A stretch of 64,000 bases of DNA from Petrolisthes cinctipes (lineage: Eukaryota > Arthropoda > Malacostraca > Decapoda > Porcellanidae). The position numbers and the translations under genes are program-made. Below, one piece after another: positions 1 to 12,800 of the stretch. Within the stretch, counting starts at the first letter, position 1, and the number at the start of each line of letters is the position of its first letter. The notes beneath the pieces were generated by a model that saw only the letters and a list, made by a program, of their open reading frames with translations, was not told the DNA's origin and did not search any database. The DNA lies in assembly GCA_033782935.1 (NCBI GenBank), contig JAWQEG010001329.1, forward strand, positions 124,001 through 188,000, written 5' to 3'.

Positions 1-151
1 TTTCCTTTGAAATCAGATGAATGGTAGTTTGTACAGTTATGATATTTTATATTCTTTTAATAACTGCAGGATTACCAATTGATGAAAATATAAGACAAAC
101 AGTGAACACATTTGCCAACAAGTTGGACACACAGATAAGGATTGATACATA

Positions 152-375
152 GGCCCGGGACACACAGGCTCTTTGTGGTCGCCACACAAGGACCACACAA
201 ATCATTCACCACTGAAGAGAGCGACAGTCGTTGCCGAAACTGTATGGTAATAAATCTTTTGTCTACCATTGTAGGGATATCTTCGCCTTCACATCCCCAC
301 TACAGCGGCGCTACTGCGTGACAAGTGTATGTGGTCCTTGAGTGGCGACCACAAAGCGACCGTGTGTCCCAGGCC
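152..375. mobile_element. TIR miniature element (MITE), GGCC family, copy 1
   Basis: The two ends are inverted copies of each other: GGCCCGGGACACA at the left matches the complement of TGTGTCCCAGGCC at the right. A second inverted block (TTTGTGGTCGCCAC / GTGGCGACCACAAA) lies just inside each end. Total length is 224 bp. A second copy of almost equal length is at 51915-52136. There is no coding capacity. The superfamily is not assigned; the flanks show ATA on both sides, which could be a 3-bp target duplication. Confidence 0.75.
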
Positions 376-1850
376 ATAAAGTTTGTAACAAATCATGTCC
401 TTATAAAGACCAACACATTTTTACTTCTGTTCAGGGGGGCAATGAGTGTGAGGAGACTAACCTTCAGTCCCATACCATCTGGGAGATATAAGTACGGGTT
501 CTATCTCTCAGTTTGAAGACAAGTGAACTAACCATTATGCCAAGGGACACCCATTCTCCACAGTGGCTCCTTTACATTAAGAGAATCATATATTTTGGTT
601 CAATTGGAGGGATATTGATTCCTTCCAACTATGCCAGTAAACAGAAAGCCACAATATTAATCATAGGGCATCTGTTTCATGGTATAGTTTGGGGAAATCA
701 GAAGAGTTATAGCAAAAGTCTACTACATCATTATCATATCATGCTGCAGGTACTTTTATTTAATGAAGAACATTACACATTTGGTCAGCTGCAGTATATC
801 CTCATTTTACACAATTATATTGCTTCACTGATTGTCGTCACTTGCAATACTGTACTAAATACTCCAGCTTGGTTATTTTCCATCGGCCAAGACATTTATA
901 GCCAGTGTATAATGGGTGTAATGTAACAACAATCCCACATTTTAAATTATCTTTTATATAGTCTCTGTTAGTGCTTTCTGCTTCCATCCAAATAAATGGT
1001 CGACAAACTCTTAGGTGAACTGTACACAATATTTTTTTAAACCTGTAAAAGTAAATGAAACAAAATTATAATTTTCATTATTATTTCACATAATAATGGC
1101 ATTATCAGTTACAGATTATGAGAATGTGTGCATACAAGAATGCATTTTGTAGGGAGAAGCTTTGTAGTTTTCATATTTCATTTTATTATTAGATTTTAAG
1201 AAACACAGTTTACTCTTATGCTTTCCTGCAGTTAAATAAAATCAACACATCTTGCAGGAGATATTTCCTGAAAACATATTTCAATGCAGAAGTATGCTTT
1301 ATATCATAACGATTATAACTGCATACACTGCTTGTTAATATCTTACACAAACACACACACTCATACGCATGCACCGCACGTACTCACACACATACACATA
1401 GTTGCAAGAGCAATGTAGCACTAGTGACTTTGCTTACAAAATTGATAAGGTGTAGTAATCATGTTTCTTTGTAATTCTGTGAGATGTGGTGGCCACAATT
1501 GTTTTGTTATTAAGCTTTGTGAGATCTGGCACATGTTTTTGTTTTGTTTTTATCCTTAGAGTTTTGATGTTTGACATCCGTGTGTACAAGTTAGTTTCCC
1601 ATGTACTGTATCAGGTCACACACTCTAGGTGCCACTTTTAACATCAACCAGAGTAATGCAGCTACACTAGTATAATCACCATATGATTAGAAGGTGAGAG
1701 CACTATACCGATGACCTATACCCCTTACACAAAGTATATGCTTGCACCATTGTATTGCAAGTTATACTATTCAATCACCAGTGAAAGTAATGTCCTGCTC
1801 TAATCAGACATCAACATAACCACATTAATATGATTGGGCTGTACAGACAA
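376..1850. other. AT-rich stretch without a recognisable gene
   Basis: Reading frames here are short and resemble no family I know. Positions about 580-705 contain a worn relative of the TTAA-type MITE (opposed ATTCCTCC- and GGAGGAAT-like words). The rest is unstructured AT-rich DNA with a short CA-rich patch near 1350-1400. Confidence 0.5.
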
Positions 1851-1999
1851 TTAAAGGGATAGTCTCTTGATGGTAAACTGGAGGGCAAGCAATTCCTCCA
1901 AACAATGACACGGAACAACAGATCTCCTATTAGTAACACTGGCATAGTTTGGAGGAATCAGTAGCCCTCTAATTTACCAAAAAGATCTTCTCCCTTTAA
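1851..1999. mobile_element. piggyBac-like MITE bounded by TTAA
   Basis: A 149-bp palindromic element begins with TTAAAGGGA and ends with TCCCTTTAA, so TTAA stands at each border, as expected for piggyBac-type target duplications. Internal inverted blocks are GGTAAACTGGAGGGC / GCCCTC-AATTTACC and ATTCCTCCAAAC / GTTTGGAGGAAT. Related copies occur at 51832-52219, 53374-53534 and 54053-54213, and remnants near 7570 and 39570. Confidence 0.75.
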
Positions 2000-2892
2000 A
2001 CTGTAAATATACTTAAAGTGAAGTGGAAAAAGAATGGATGTTATGAGAAATTTCAACACCTGACAACGGGTAATCCACAGAAAAAATAATATCAATACAA
2101 GTGCCATGTTTATCTTTGCTATTGTGACTCATACAACAAATATCATATATACTGTACACAACACAAACTATCATCTAGATCACACAATCACTCATCAATT
2201 TTTAAAAAATGTTCATTTTATTTCAATCACACAATCATTCATCATTTTCACTCATTCGTGCTAGGCCAAAACTCAAAATACGGAAGCAACTGTGGAAAAT
2301 ATTTATAAAAAGTCACACTAAGCAAGTTGAATAGTTCACCACACTGACTATTCTTTCACCTTTTCAATAACAAAACTAATTAATGGAACACATAGCCCAA
2401 TTATTCAAATCAGGTGAGTGACTACTTTCTAAAGTTAGCCTTTTGTAAATAATTACCACTATCAGAATTCTTCAGATATTTTGCATATTTACTCTCAATA
2501 GCAACTTACTAAACATGTATTCTTCACACACTTAATAATGTATCTATGTTACTGCTGCTGCTTATATTTCACATTAACTCAAAAAGGATAAACTAATGTG
2601 TGTAAAAATACTCATTGTATTTGTAAATAAACTATACATCAAATATTCCCCATTAGCTGGTAACTGTTTAACTCTCTTCTTAAATGCAAGTGTAGTCTTA
2701 CATAGGATAATACTGAATTCTCACAAATTTAAATACAAGCAGCAGATTAACATATCAAATTAACCACATAACCTCAGTTAATACCTCAAAAGCAGAGAAG
2801 TTTGCATACATAAATACATAATACAGTACTGTACAGTATATGTATTTATATATTACCTAAAATATTACCTTACCAATGCAATTTTTTCATGT

Positions 2893-2976
2893 ACAGTTGC
2901 CAGCACTTATAAATTGTACAGTAAGCGTTGTCGGTCCCATACTCCTGTACCAGTTATAGGTGCTGGCAATTGTACC
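2893..2976. repeat. Short inverted repeat, possible MITE
   Basis: TACAGTTGCCAGCACTTATAA at the left pairs with TTATAGGTGCTGGCAATTGTA at the right, with about 40 bp between. The borders are TA, as in Tc1/mariner/pogo-type elements. No second copy was recognised in the window. Confidence 0.5.
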
Positions 2977-3612
2977 TTGCCACTGTTTACAAATTTAATT
3001 CCATTTTAAGAACATCTCAACCTGTTGACTCAACTATGTAGTTCATTGAAGCCGATATGAGAAGTTCCTTACTTATCTGAAGCAAAAAATGCTTAACTGC
3101 AATACTTAATGACTAAAACACTATTACACTTTATAATGAAATCTAAGGGCCAAATTTACAGTCATACACCACTCATATGTGACAAGCTAAACAAGAAAAA
3201 CTGGTCTGCAAAGGGACTTTAGTAAGAACATTTTTACTCTGTAGGGTGATGGTGCTAATTATATGGAGTGATGGCTGTGGTAGTGTGTGTTGTGATTTAA
3301 GAGAATATATAAGACTGTGAGTTTACAAAAGTGTACAAATTACATTGAAGGCTCTAGTGGGAAGGAGCCAACCAGTCAAGTAGAAGTATGTCTAATTGAA
3401 AGAAAATTGTGTGAGAACCACTCTCCCCCAGAACAAGGAAAACTGGAATGTTTTCTACCTTGGCCATCACCTTGATGGAAGTTAGTTAAGTAAACATTGT
3501 AATCGGACCTATAGTGAGTGTTTCTTACCAGTGTTGACTATGTAACTAAACTGTGTGTTAGTTATGTTAATTGTAATGGACCAATGTACCTGATAAATGA
3601 AGACTGGAATGT

Positions 3613-4114
3613 ATGGCTGTAGATAAAAACGGCAGTGACTGTAAAACCGACTGCATACTGTATAGTATAATTGATGCGGGTACAAAGGATGAAATAGATG
3701 TTTCCTCTGATGTTTTTTTCTTAATTCAATCCTTACCTGAAGTGAGATGTTACAGTGTAATAATTAAAGATAAAACACATTTAATTACCGTAATCAACAA
3801 CTCCATGATAATTAATTATGACACAGGTATGATTTATGTTTGCCTATAAGTATAATTGTTACACTGTGTTTTGTGGTGTAAGGATCATAGGCAAGTACTG
3901 TAAAATGATGGGCAAGGCAAAGAATATTACTGGTAAGAGAGTTCAATTTATTCATCGTGTAAGGAAGCCAACCATTCCAGTCACCATCAATACCAAGACC
4001 AATATGTGTTCTTACATATTACCCTTCCTTCAAGTGAATCATTTTACCTGCTGGAGAATGAATGATATGACTGGTGAAGCAGTGAGGGTGAAACACTTTG
4101 ATACATGCCAGTGA
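3613..4114 (+). other. Two unrecognised small reading frames
   Basis: Frames of 78 codons (3613-3849) and 92 codons (3836-4114) lie close together. The first meets a plausible donor (ACAG|GTATGA near 3826) and the second contains ACTG|GTAAGA. I recognise no domain in either. They may be chance frames in AT-rich DNA or worn coding fragments of a repeat. Confidence 0.12.
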
Positions 4115-6259
4115 GTAAGTTAATTGTTGATGTTATGAATTATTCCTTCAAACTGTATCATCATAATGAGCCCCTACCCTTCTCTATATCATCAGGGACA
4201 AGTTGACAATGGTAATACATATACCACTCTTGATAGTGGTATCTGGTTAATGATTTAAAAGTTCTACACCATTGGGTTGTAAAACTAAGAAATACCATCC
4301 CTTCCCTTTAATATTCCTCAATTAATCTTGACCTTACACACATGCTAAAATGACCACTAGTGGCAAGGACCAAAACATTTCACCCATACTGCACAAACTA
4401 TACTTTGCCATACTAAACTAAAGATGTAGTAACAGTTTGGGTGAGTAAAAAATAATGAATTCTTAACACTGACTCTTAACACTGTATTGGCAGAAAAAAT
4501 TATCAACTATATGTTTAACTGTTAATTTATATCTGGGAATTACTGACAGACCAAATGATTTTTTAATGACAATATAAATATTGTAATCAATCTTGCAAAA
4601 AAGAATTATGCTGATAAATTTACATGTGATATCACTCAGCTATGAGCCTATATGGTATAACTCAAAAGACTTTCTATCCCCAAGTTCACAAAAAAATAAT
4701 TCTTTTGAATTTTGTGAAAAATACTTGCACTAAGAAAAGAACTATAGCGTATTTTTGTTATTTTCTCAGAAACATCTAACACTTTCCTATAATTATAAGA
4801 GTAAACATGTCATCAACACAGCTGATGGCGTCGTACATAAAAACACTTTCACCTTAACTTACAAACTACAATATTACTACTCGAGTTGTAATATAACCAA
4901 CCCTAGTAATTTAATACAGTACTTTTTTCATCATACTATTTGATGTCTACACCCTATCATTCACTTTTCACCTTGAAAAGCTATTGTTACTAATGTTATG
5001 ATTTATAACTAGTACTGTACTGTACACCAAGCAAATGTATTGCTGGATATTGTTCTTACATTTCTACTGACAATATTTAGTTAGGAAAGGCTTATTTTTT
5101 GTAATAAGTGAGTCTGATGATTTATTTCAGATACACCAATCACAATATCTTCTGCATACTATATAGCCTTAGTTCACTAAATTTTGATTGGTAAAAGTGT
5201 AACAACTCATAAGTAATGGTGATTGTACAGTACTTATACCAAATTATGGTAAAACTCCAATAATATTCTCAAATACATCAATACCAAACATTCTCAATAC
5301 TAATGACAACTTCAATACATTGATTAACCTCCATTCTGTCCTGCTGCTCTTACATAAATGAAAGTTGGGTAACATTATTCTGGACCTGGATGACCATAAT
5401 ATTCAGTTGTTCAAACTTTACCAAGTGAACACGATATTATAAAAATCTATAGAAAGTATCACCTCCACAAATTACAAAAGAAATGAAAATATTTATACTG
5501 ATAATAACTAAATAATGTTGTAGGTACATATGGGAATAGAATTAATGTTTTTGCACATGTTAAGAATGACTGATCTTATAGCAGTAAGTTGTAAACATCG
5601 ACAGGTAAAGGTTGATAAGTGGAGGGTCCTACACTATAACAATGCATTCCTGTAGAGCTCATCTCCATCACCTTAAGTCTTTAAGAGTCAATGGTTGGTT
5701 GTATTATTCCACTATCCTGGTACACAGGCCAATGCATCGTCCAGGTTACCAATTACCCTCCCTAGGTATTCAATTAACTGACCAACCCTAATGAGTGGAG
5801 TGACAGATAATTTAATTCATACCATTTGCACCACAGTCACGCTGATCAAACCAAGTACACACATAAATCTTCAATCACTTAATGTAAATCTTTGTTAAAT
5901 CAAACCTTGATCTGTGGTATGATATGAGACTACCAAACCACAGAACTTCTACAGCCACATTCATCCATAACTGAAAGCTACAATATGTAGGCCTACTAAC
6001 AAAAGAGGTTTATCTATGTGTTGAAGTCATCGCTAGTACTGACAACTTCCCCATTTTACTTTAATGTGAACATCTCTGCTCACTCAATTCACAGGACCGT
6101 CAACCAAGACTTCACTGATATCATTTTACTGTCATTATTAAACTAAAAAAGAACTGTGTGGTAAAAGGTTAAATTTACATTGTACCTTAAGGGTGATGAG
6201 TTATCCTGCTTATCTTGGCTCTTGCTTGGCCATACAGTAAGTTGCAGGTGTGGTATAAC

Positions 6260-6265
6260 TTTATT
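6260..6265 (-). terminator. nonA: Candidate polyadenylation signal of nonA
   Basis: AATAAA on the minus strand (TTTATT on plus), about 460 bases beyond the nonA stop codon. No closer AATAAA stood out. Assignment rests on position only. Confidence 0.4.
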
Positions 6266-6722
6266 GGCCCGGCATGTTGCAATACTCTCATGCACACCTG
6301 ACTCACATGTGCGTCATATCAACACACTAATGCAACAGTAACCACAATATTTTCTTATTTGGATACTTGATGCACTCTCCCTGACGATACAACTCAAAAC
6401 TGTACTATCATTTTAATATACTGTATCATCAACAAATATGAAAAAAAGCTTAAATTGATGTAAAACCAAGGGTTAATTTATATGGAACAAGTTAAATAGT
6501 TATGAAACATTAGCACTAGTGATATGCTTGTGACTGATCCAGGAAATGTATGTCACATCCAGAAAACTGAAGATGAGTTACTGAAGGTTCTGACAGACAC
6601 ATACATGTACAACGCACGTTGTCCAACCATCACCTCAACACACACGTGAGTCAATGGTGTACACAATGAGAGGGTTCATGAGAGAGAGCGAATGCCCAGC
6701 CCTTGTGTTGTGTCTGGCCTGC
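6266..6722 (-). other. nonA: Probable 3' untranslated region of nonA
   Basis: Lies between the nonA stop codon (6725-6723) and the candidate polyadenylation signal. It has no long frame or repeat of note. The extent depends on which polyadenylation signal is used. Confidence 0.4.
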
Positions 6723-6878
6723 CTAGTAGCGAGCCCTCTTGGCCGGGCCGTAGTCATCGTGGTCATTGCGTCCCCAGCGAGAGCGGCCAGCATCTCGGCC
6801 TCTTTGGCCACTGTAGTCTACCCCTTCCTGCTCAAAGTTACGCCCGCGGTTGAAGTTTTCCATGAAGGTGTTGGGGTC
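6723..6878 (-). CDS. nonA: nonA exon 12 (C-terminus)
   Basis: Acceptor CTTAG precedes codons for DPNTFMENFNRG. The exon encodes an Asn/Arg/Gly-rich tail and ends KRARY then TAG. The basic-aromatic end resembles the C-termini of NONO and NonA. Phase 0 entry. Confidence 0.9.
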   Translation of the reverse strand, partial: DPNTFMENFNRGRNFEQEGVDYSGQRGRDAGRSRWGRNDHDDYGPAKRARY

Positions 6879-9800
6879 CTAAGTGAGTGGGTTTAAAAAA
6901 AGATGCAACGTAATGAAGTTTCTGACTTGATTATCAACACTCAATATTACATTCATCACCATCATCATCCTTCCAGATGAATTTTTTTCTCATCAAGGGA
7001 TCTTGCATTGAACCACGACATATATTGCATTATGCAGTACATGGCCAGTGCAACAAAATGCATAAAAACAGGCATAATATTATCCTTCCTAAAAAATAAT
7101 ATGATAAATCTTTTCTTTTCTTTCTCTGACTTCTTAATCATCATCACCAAACTCCCTCCATCATGAATTACCAACATGTCCACAAAGTTCTATACTAATT
7201 CGATGTGTTTCCATTCTTTTCCAATTCAGGTGTGTAATGCATTTGGCATAATGCACAAATTACATCTAACACACAACTCAACCTCACAAATGCTAAAGGT
7301 ACAATTTACCACACTCTTGAAAACTATTCATTAGAAAAACAAAACAAAAAACAAAACAAAACTGTAAAGTTACTGGGAAATAACAGACAAATATTGATAA
7401 TCACCAAGAAACACCACTGACAGGACTGAAACTTTTTATCCAGGTTGAACTAATTCGTGTTTTGTGACGTCATTTACAACCATAAGAAATCAAGGGAGAG
7501 CTGGGTCATATAGAAGCTCTAATACCCACAAACTCTCCTAGAAACAGATGGCCAAGTAATTAATTAGATAATCTGATTCTTGGCTCAGTTTGGAGGAATC
7601 TGGAGTGCTTTTAGAAGTAAGGGCCATATGCAAGAACATCTGGGCCACGGTGGTGTGCAACAACTCATTAAACTGTGATAAACTCCAGGGCAATCGATAC
7701 CAGCCATAGTACACACCCCAATATCACTCCTATAATATGGTTTGTAATTGTAACAGAAATTTATTAGTACAGTACTCTTACCAATTTGTCGTTATACTTT
7801 ATTAAAAAAATAATTTTTATCAGATATCAACCCTTCTCATTAAATATATATGTTGGTTGTTTTTCCAATTATAAAAAGTAGTTTGTTGTGGTTACACAAG
7901 ACATTGCCTGGCACCAACAGCTGTCAATGTCACTATGGGTTCAACTCAACTCTTTTCCTCTTTTATATAGCCATATTCATGACTGAAGATAAGGCTTTAA
8001 CACGATAGAAATTTCTATTTATATAGCAAGAATAGGTGGCATCATATTAATCTGTGGTAAGAAAACCCCACATAATACCTGAAGAAGGCCTAACAGGCCA
8101 ACAAGATATCAGCCTCCTCAATGTAATGTTTTCTTTGTATTCTATGAGGGGTATTTCTTACCATTTATAAATTCATCGCATTGTGAATTTCTGCTTCAAG
8201 TTTCATCTGTAAATAAGACACGAATATTTAACATGATGGCATCACTTTGCAGTGTTCTTGCATGATAACCACTGTGGTGGATGTTACCAGGTGATCATGT
8301 CTATGGAGACTTATCATTAACTTGAGAAAATAATGCCTACTCTTTTGCAGAAACTATAGCTAATCCCTCAATGAGAGAACACTCGCATCACTGCTTAATT
8401 CATTACTCATCTTAGACACAGACTTACATATAAGCTTTCCTGATAATTTTAGCAAAGTTTAATACACTTCAACATTACCTAAGACAAAGACTGTAGTTTC
8501 CGGTTTTAAAAGCAGTGTTCCAATTTTTACTGAACTGCCAAAGATTTTAATACGTTTCCTTGGTTTTAATTTATATTCTGATAAATAAACAAACATCTAT
8601 TGTTTAAAAATTATTATGAATGCATCTACCATCAACAGATGATATAGACAATGTTGCACACTGTCCAAGTTACTGACAGTCTTAACCTGTTTACTTAAGC
8701 TTGGGATAGTCAGAATTAGCTAGCCATATACTTTGTACATAGGAATATATTAGTATATATAAAAAATTATATCAATGATAATAATGCATGTGCTGCAAGG
8801 TGTCACAAGGTACTGGAAAAACATGCAATTATGTCAAACTCCAGAACATACACCAACCAACCCTATCTGTCAGAGAGCACATCTAACCTTACATGGGGTC
8901 ATCCTCCAAAATTCATCGTTTTATAATATCATAAAGTACTTAAAGTAACAAAATATGTGGTTACAACAAACTCTGTGCCTTTATGTTGTGCCTTGCTAAA
9001 TAAATGTGAGAAAACATAGCCCATTCAGATGAAAAATAAATAATAACACTAACTCATAAGGTTTACCAAAATAAATAGATAAATAAAAGAAGAGCAACCA
9101 CTAAAAATTGCCAAGGAAACAGAAACCAACAATACAGAATACAAAAGAAAAGATATATAGATAAGGCAGTAACATAAAAACAAAAAATATATATATAGTG
9201 GTATAGGTTATACTGTACTGTATATTGATACTAAATTGCTGCTCCAAAAAGAAACATCTAGACTATACAAACAGAGAAAGTTTATTCCGATGATCAACAG
9301 AAATTATTCATCAACATCAAATTGTTGCTGGGAAAGAAAACATCAATTCAACATAAATGTATACTACAATACTGCACGTCATCATATCGATAACAAACTA
9401 TCACATTTGTTCTCTCTGTCCGGGTCCCTAAGCATGGGACAGTTAATATACTGTATTGTACTGTAGGCTGAACAGGGGAACACGTCAATGATACCCAACA
9501 TAATTACCGTGATATACAGTATTCAGGATGGGGGATTAAGAAGTCTGTTGGATACAATAAAAATTTTGGAATAAACTATTTTAGGTGAGAATTATTTGAG
9601 TGCTATGATCATACTACTGACAAAGGGTGAGACTACTAATTACTCCAAATGGAACCAGAATCACAGGCCATCTTACTTTGGACTATTAGTTCTATAACAC
9701 CAAATAGATAAGGAAACGCTCTTCTCTTCATCTATACCAATCACTCGCAATATAATATAATGTTAACATTATACTGTACTGTATTATCATCATCATGACA

Positions 9801-12800
9801 CACCGTCAACACAAGTGCACATATTTGCAAGACTTGTTTCTGTATCACACATCACCTCATCTCACTCCATACATCACTTTCCATACATCATATGTCGATG
9901 ATAAAAAAAAAAAAAAAAAAAGTTTTTTTTTTTTTAGGGTTTTCCTGCAGACTTGCAAAAATAAACCATTTCCTTCAACAATAAAAATTTAAATACCGTG
10001 AGAATACTTCACAACTTCCCTAAAACTAAAGTAATTTGCAACCCTGAACTATAAAGAATAAAAGCATATTCAGTATACAAGTACATAATATAAACATCAT
10101 CAGAGTTCAAAACTTAATGTATACCTCAGAATATGATGATAATATGAGAGAGATGAAAATGAATATCAGTTTTATAAAAAGTGCAATAATATTCACCGAG
10201 TACTAATGGGAAGAAAATAAAAGGGGAAATATTTCAACAAGAAGAGTGCAATTATATCATCTTGCTGACAACAGGTACAATGTACAGTAATAATGGGGAG
10301 GTGAAAATAATAACAAAATGGAATACAATATTTTAATTAAGAGGAGTGCAATATTCACCTTGGTGGTGTCTGGTGCATCTTTCTCGTCCGCTCTGCCTGC
10401 GTGGCGAATGGCAGAACTATCATGGTTGGTGGTGGTCTGGTGTCAGTTCCACCCATAAACGCCATCAGTGTGTCAGAAAGAAAGGCTGCTTTAGGGATAA
10501 ATAAGTGTTACGGCATGCAACCCCAACCACAACACTTTTTAAGTCCTCAACACCTTTCCCTCTCCTCCCTCCCAAACTCTTCTACACTGTTAATTTATCC
10601 AAAGATGCTATTGTTTCATTCCCATTGGTTGGTAACATCAAGTGGCCCATTTTTCCTTCCCGTCCCTCACACGGCAGGATGGAAACTCCTTACTCCTTCA
10701 CGTACCAATTCTGTCCACCCACCAACTGAGGGACCATTGATGGCTGGTAAAAATGTCACGTCACCATGTTTCATCACTCCCACAACTTTACTTCCCAAAC
10801 CCTTACTTCTTTAGGTATTTTGCAAACACCTTCTTCTCTCCTTTCAACCAAACTTTAAGTACAGTAGTAAGTATTTGCATCTATAACCACACTTCTTAAT
10901 ATCTGAACTCTTTACAATACATGTGACAGACTCCATAAACATATATGGGACAGGTGTAGACTTCTAATGATATTTACTGGATGAATGGCAGTAACATCAG
11001 TACTGTATTCCATGTGTACAATAGTTTTCCTGGGTTCAATTCCCAATACTGTACTGTACAGTATATGCTCAATTCACTCAGCATTAGATATACAGTATAC
11101 AAGTGTCTTGAATGTGACTAAAAGTCTGTCATAATTTGCTGACAAGCACAAAACTTAAGAATAAGTGTGGTTAATACATCAAATAACCTATACTGTATTT
11201 TATTTATGCATTATTCAAGTTGTATTGGTGAAAAAAAAAAAAAAAAAAAAAATCTTGGTGGACTGCATCATATTTCGTCATTATCGATCTTAGGTTCTCT
11301 CTGTAGTTATGAGGTGAAAAAACTATACAAGAATTTGTGTATAATGAGGTCTTGCCTGGCCCTATGAAAGATAAAGAATTGTAGACAACAATAGCAGGCA
11401 GTAAGATTATATAATGTATTAGACAATTACCAAAGTTTTCCTTACTTTCCACAACATCGACAAGGTAGTTCATTATACCGTATAATATAGAGTATCATAT
11501 TTAAACATTGATTAATTATTCAATGTATATTTCATAACCATAAACCTAATGTACAAATTTTCAAAGTAACCTTCATGGTCAATGGACTTCATAACACAAC
11601 CCTTTATTCACTCTGCTTCCTGTGCAACAATGGAATAAAAAAAATTACTTATATCTACAAAAAAACAAAAAACAAAAGCATCTGCTAGTCCTTATACATC
11701 TACCATCTCACTCACACCACCAGAACCAAGAATGACACATTATATCAATGAATTGTAAGCCCTAAAAATCCAAAGGACACATTTCAGGACCAGTACAAAT
11801 TCACAGTACATTCAGCTTTGTCAGACCAACATCTGCCAAAGGGTCCGAGTTGCACAGTATTGAAACAGGCAAGATGAAAGGATAGAGTGGAGAACAGGTA
11901 CAGTACCACATGTACTAAGAAAGGGAGAGGGAAGGTAGTGGAAGACAATATTGTAATACTCTAAACCCCAAGCAGACATCATACTGACGACCTTCAATGT
12001 ACAGCTCCGGACAGATCAAACTACAACAACCCATCCACAAGCGACTTGGTTTGGGCCTCAGAGGATCTGGTAATAGTTGCAGGTGGAGGGAGGAAGGGAT
12101 GTGGGTGGGTGAGGAGGGGAGAAATGTGGGAGGGTGAAGAAGTAACAATCATGGTGTTGCTGGTGGGAGGGGAGGAAACGAATGATGGAGTAAGAGAGAC
12201 GAGAGTGTCAGGAGGTATGAATGAGATGGAATATAATTGGATACACTGTTGATATGGTGTCAAATCAGCAATAGTTTAAAGAATTGCATCTTACATTAGG
12301 TGGATAAAGGAGAGTGAAAATGATGATCATTGATGATGGGGAAAAGGGGTAAGACAATTGAGGGTGAGTAGTTGAAAAGAACTTACTAACAATTATTTAT
12401 TAGAATACCTGCTGCATCATACTGTATTGCATTTTATCTACTAAATAAAGGCACTGTCTATTGTTCACCCCCGTAGTGGGATACTGATTATTATCCTTTG
12501 GATATTAGGCAAGAAATAAAGGTTTTGGCGACCTTTTGGACCCGAACCAATCCCTTTTCTGTTTTCAGCTATCCCAGTACATGTATTTCTTTTATCCCTC
12601 ATGCTTGCAGTCCCCCCTCTATATCACCTCCTCTTGTCGTAAAGTAAAAAAAAAAAAAAATATTAATTAATTTATCACCTCCCACGGCCTACAGAATCTT
12701 TCTTTAGGCATAAGGCGGTTTTTCTTTCTATCTCTTTTAATAATCATATTTGTCTATGAATATTCCTTCAGTAATCTATTTACCAGGCCATGTTTTGCTT

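Larger units (their letters stand above)
2000..6259. other. AT-rich intergenic stretch, no firm gene
   Basis: Apart from a short inverted repeat and two small unrecognised reading frames, listed separately, nothing here resembles a known gene, RNA gene or repeat family. It lies beyond the 3' end of nonA on the minus strand. Confidence 0.5.

Noticed and set aside
10401..10814. A 137-codon plus-strand frame at the left of intron 10
   Set aside because: It overlaps nonA exon 11 in antisense and has low-complexity composition. No family was recognised.
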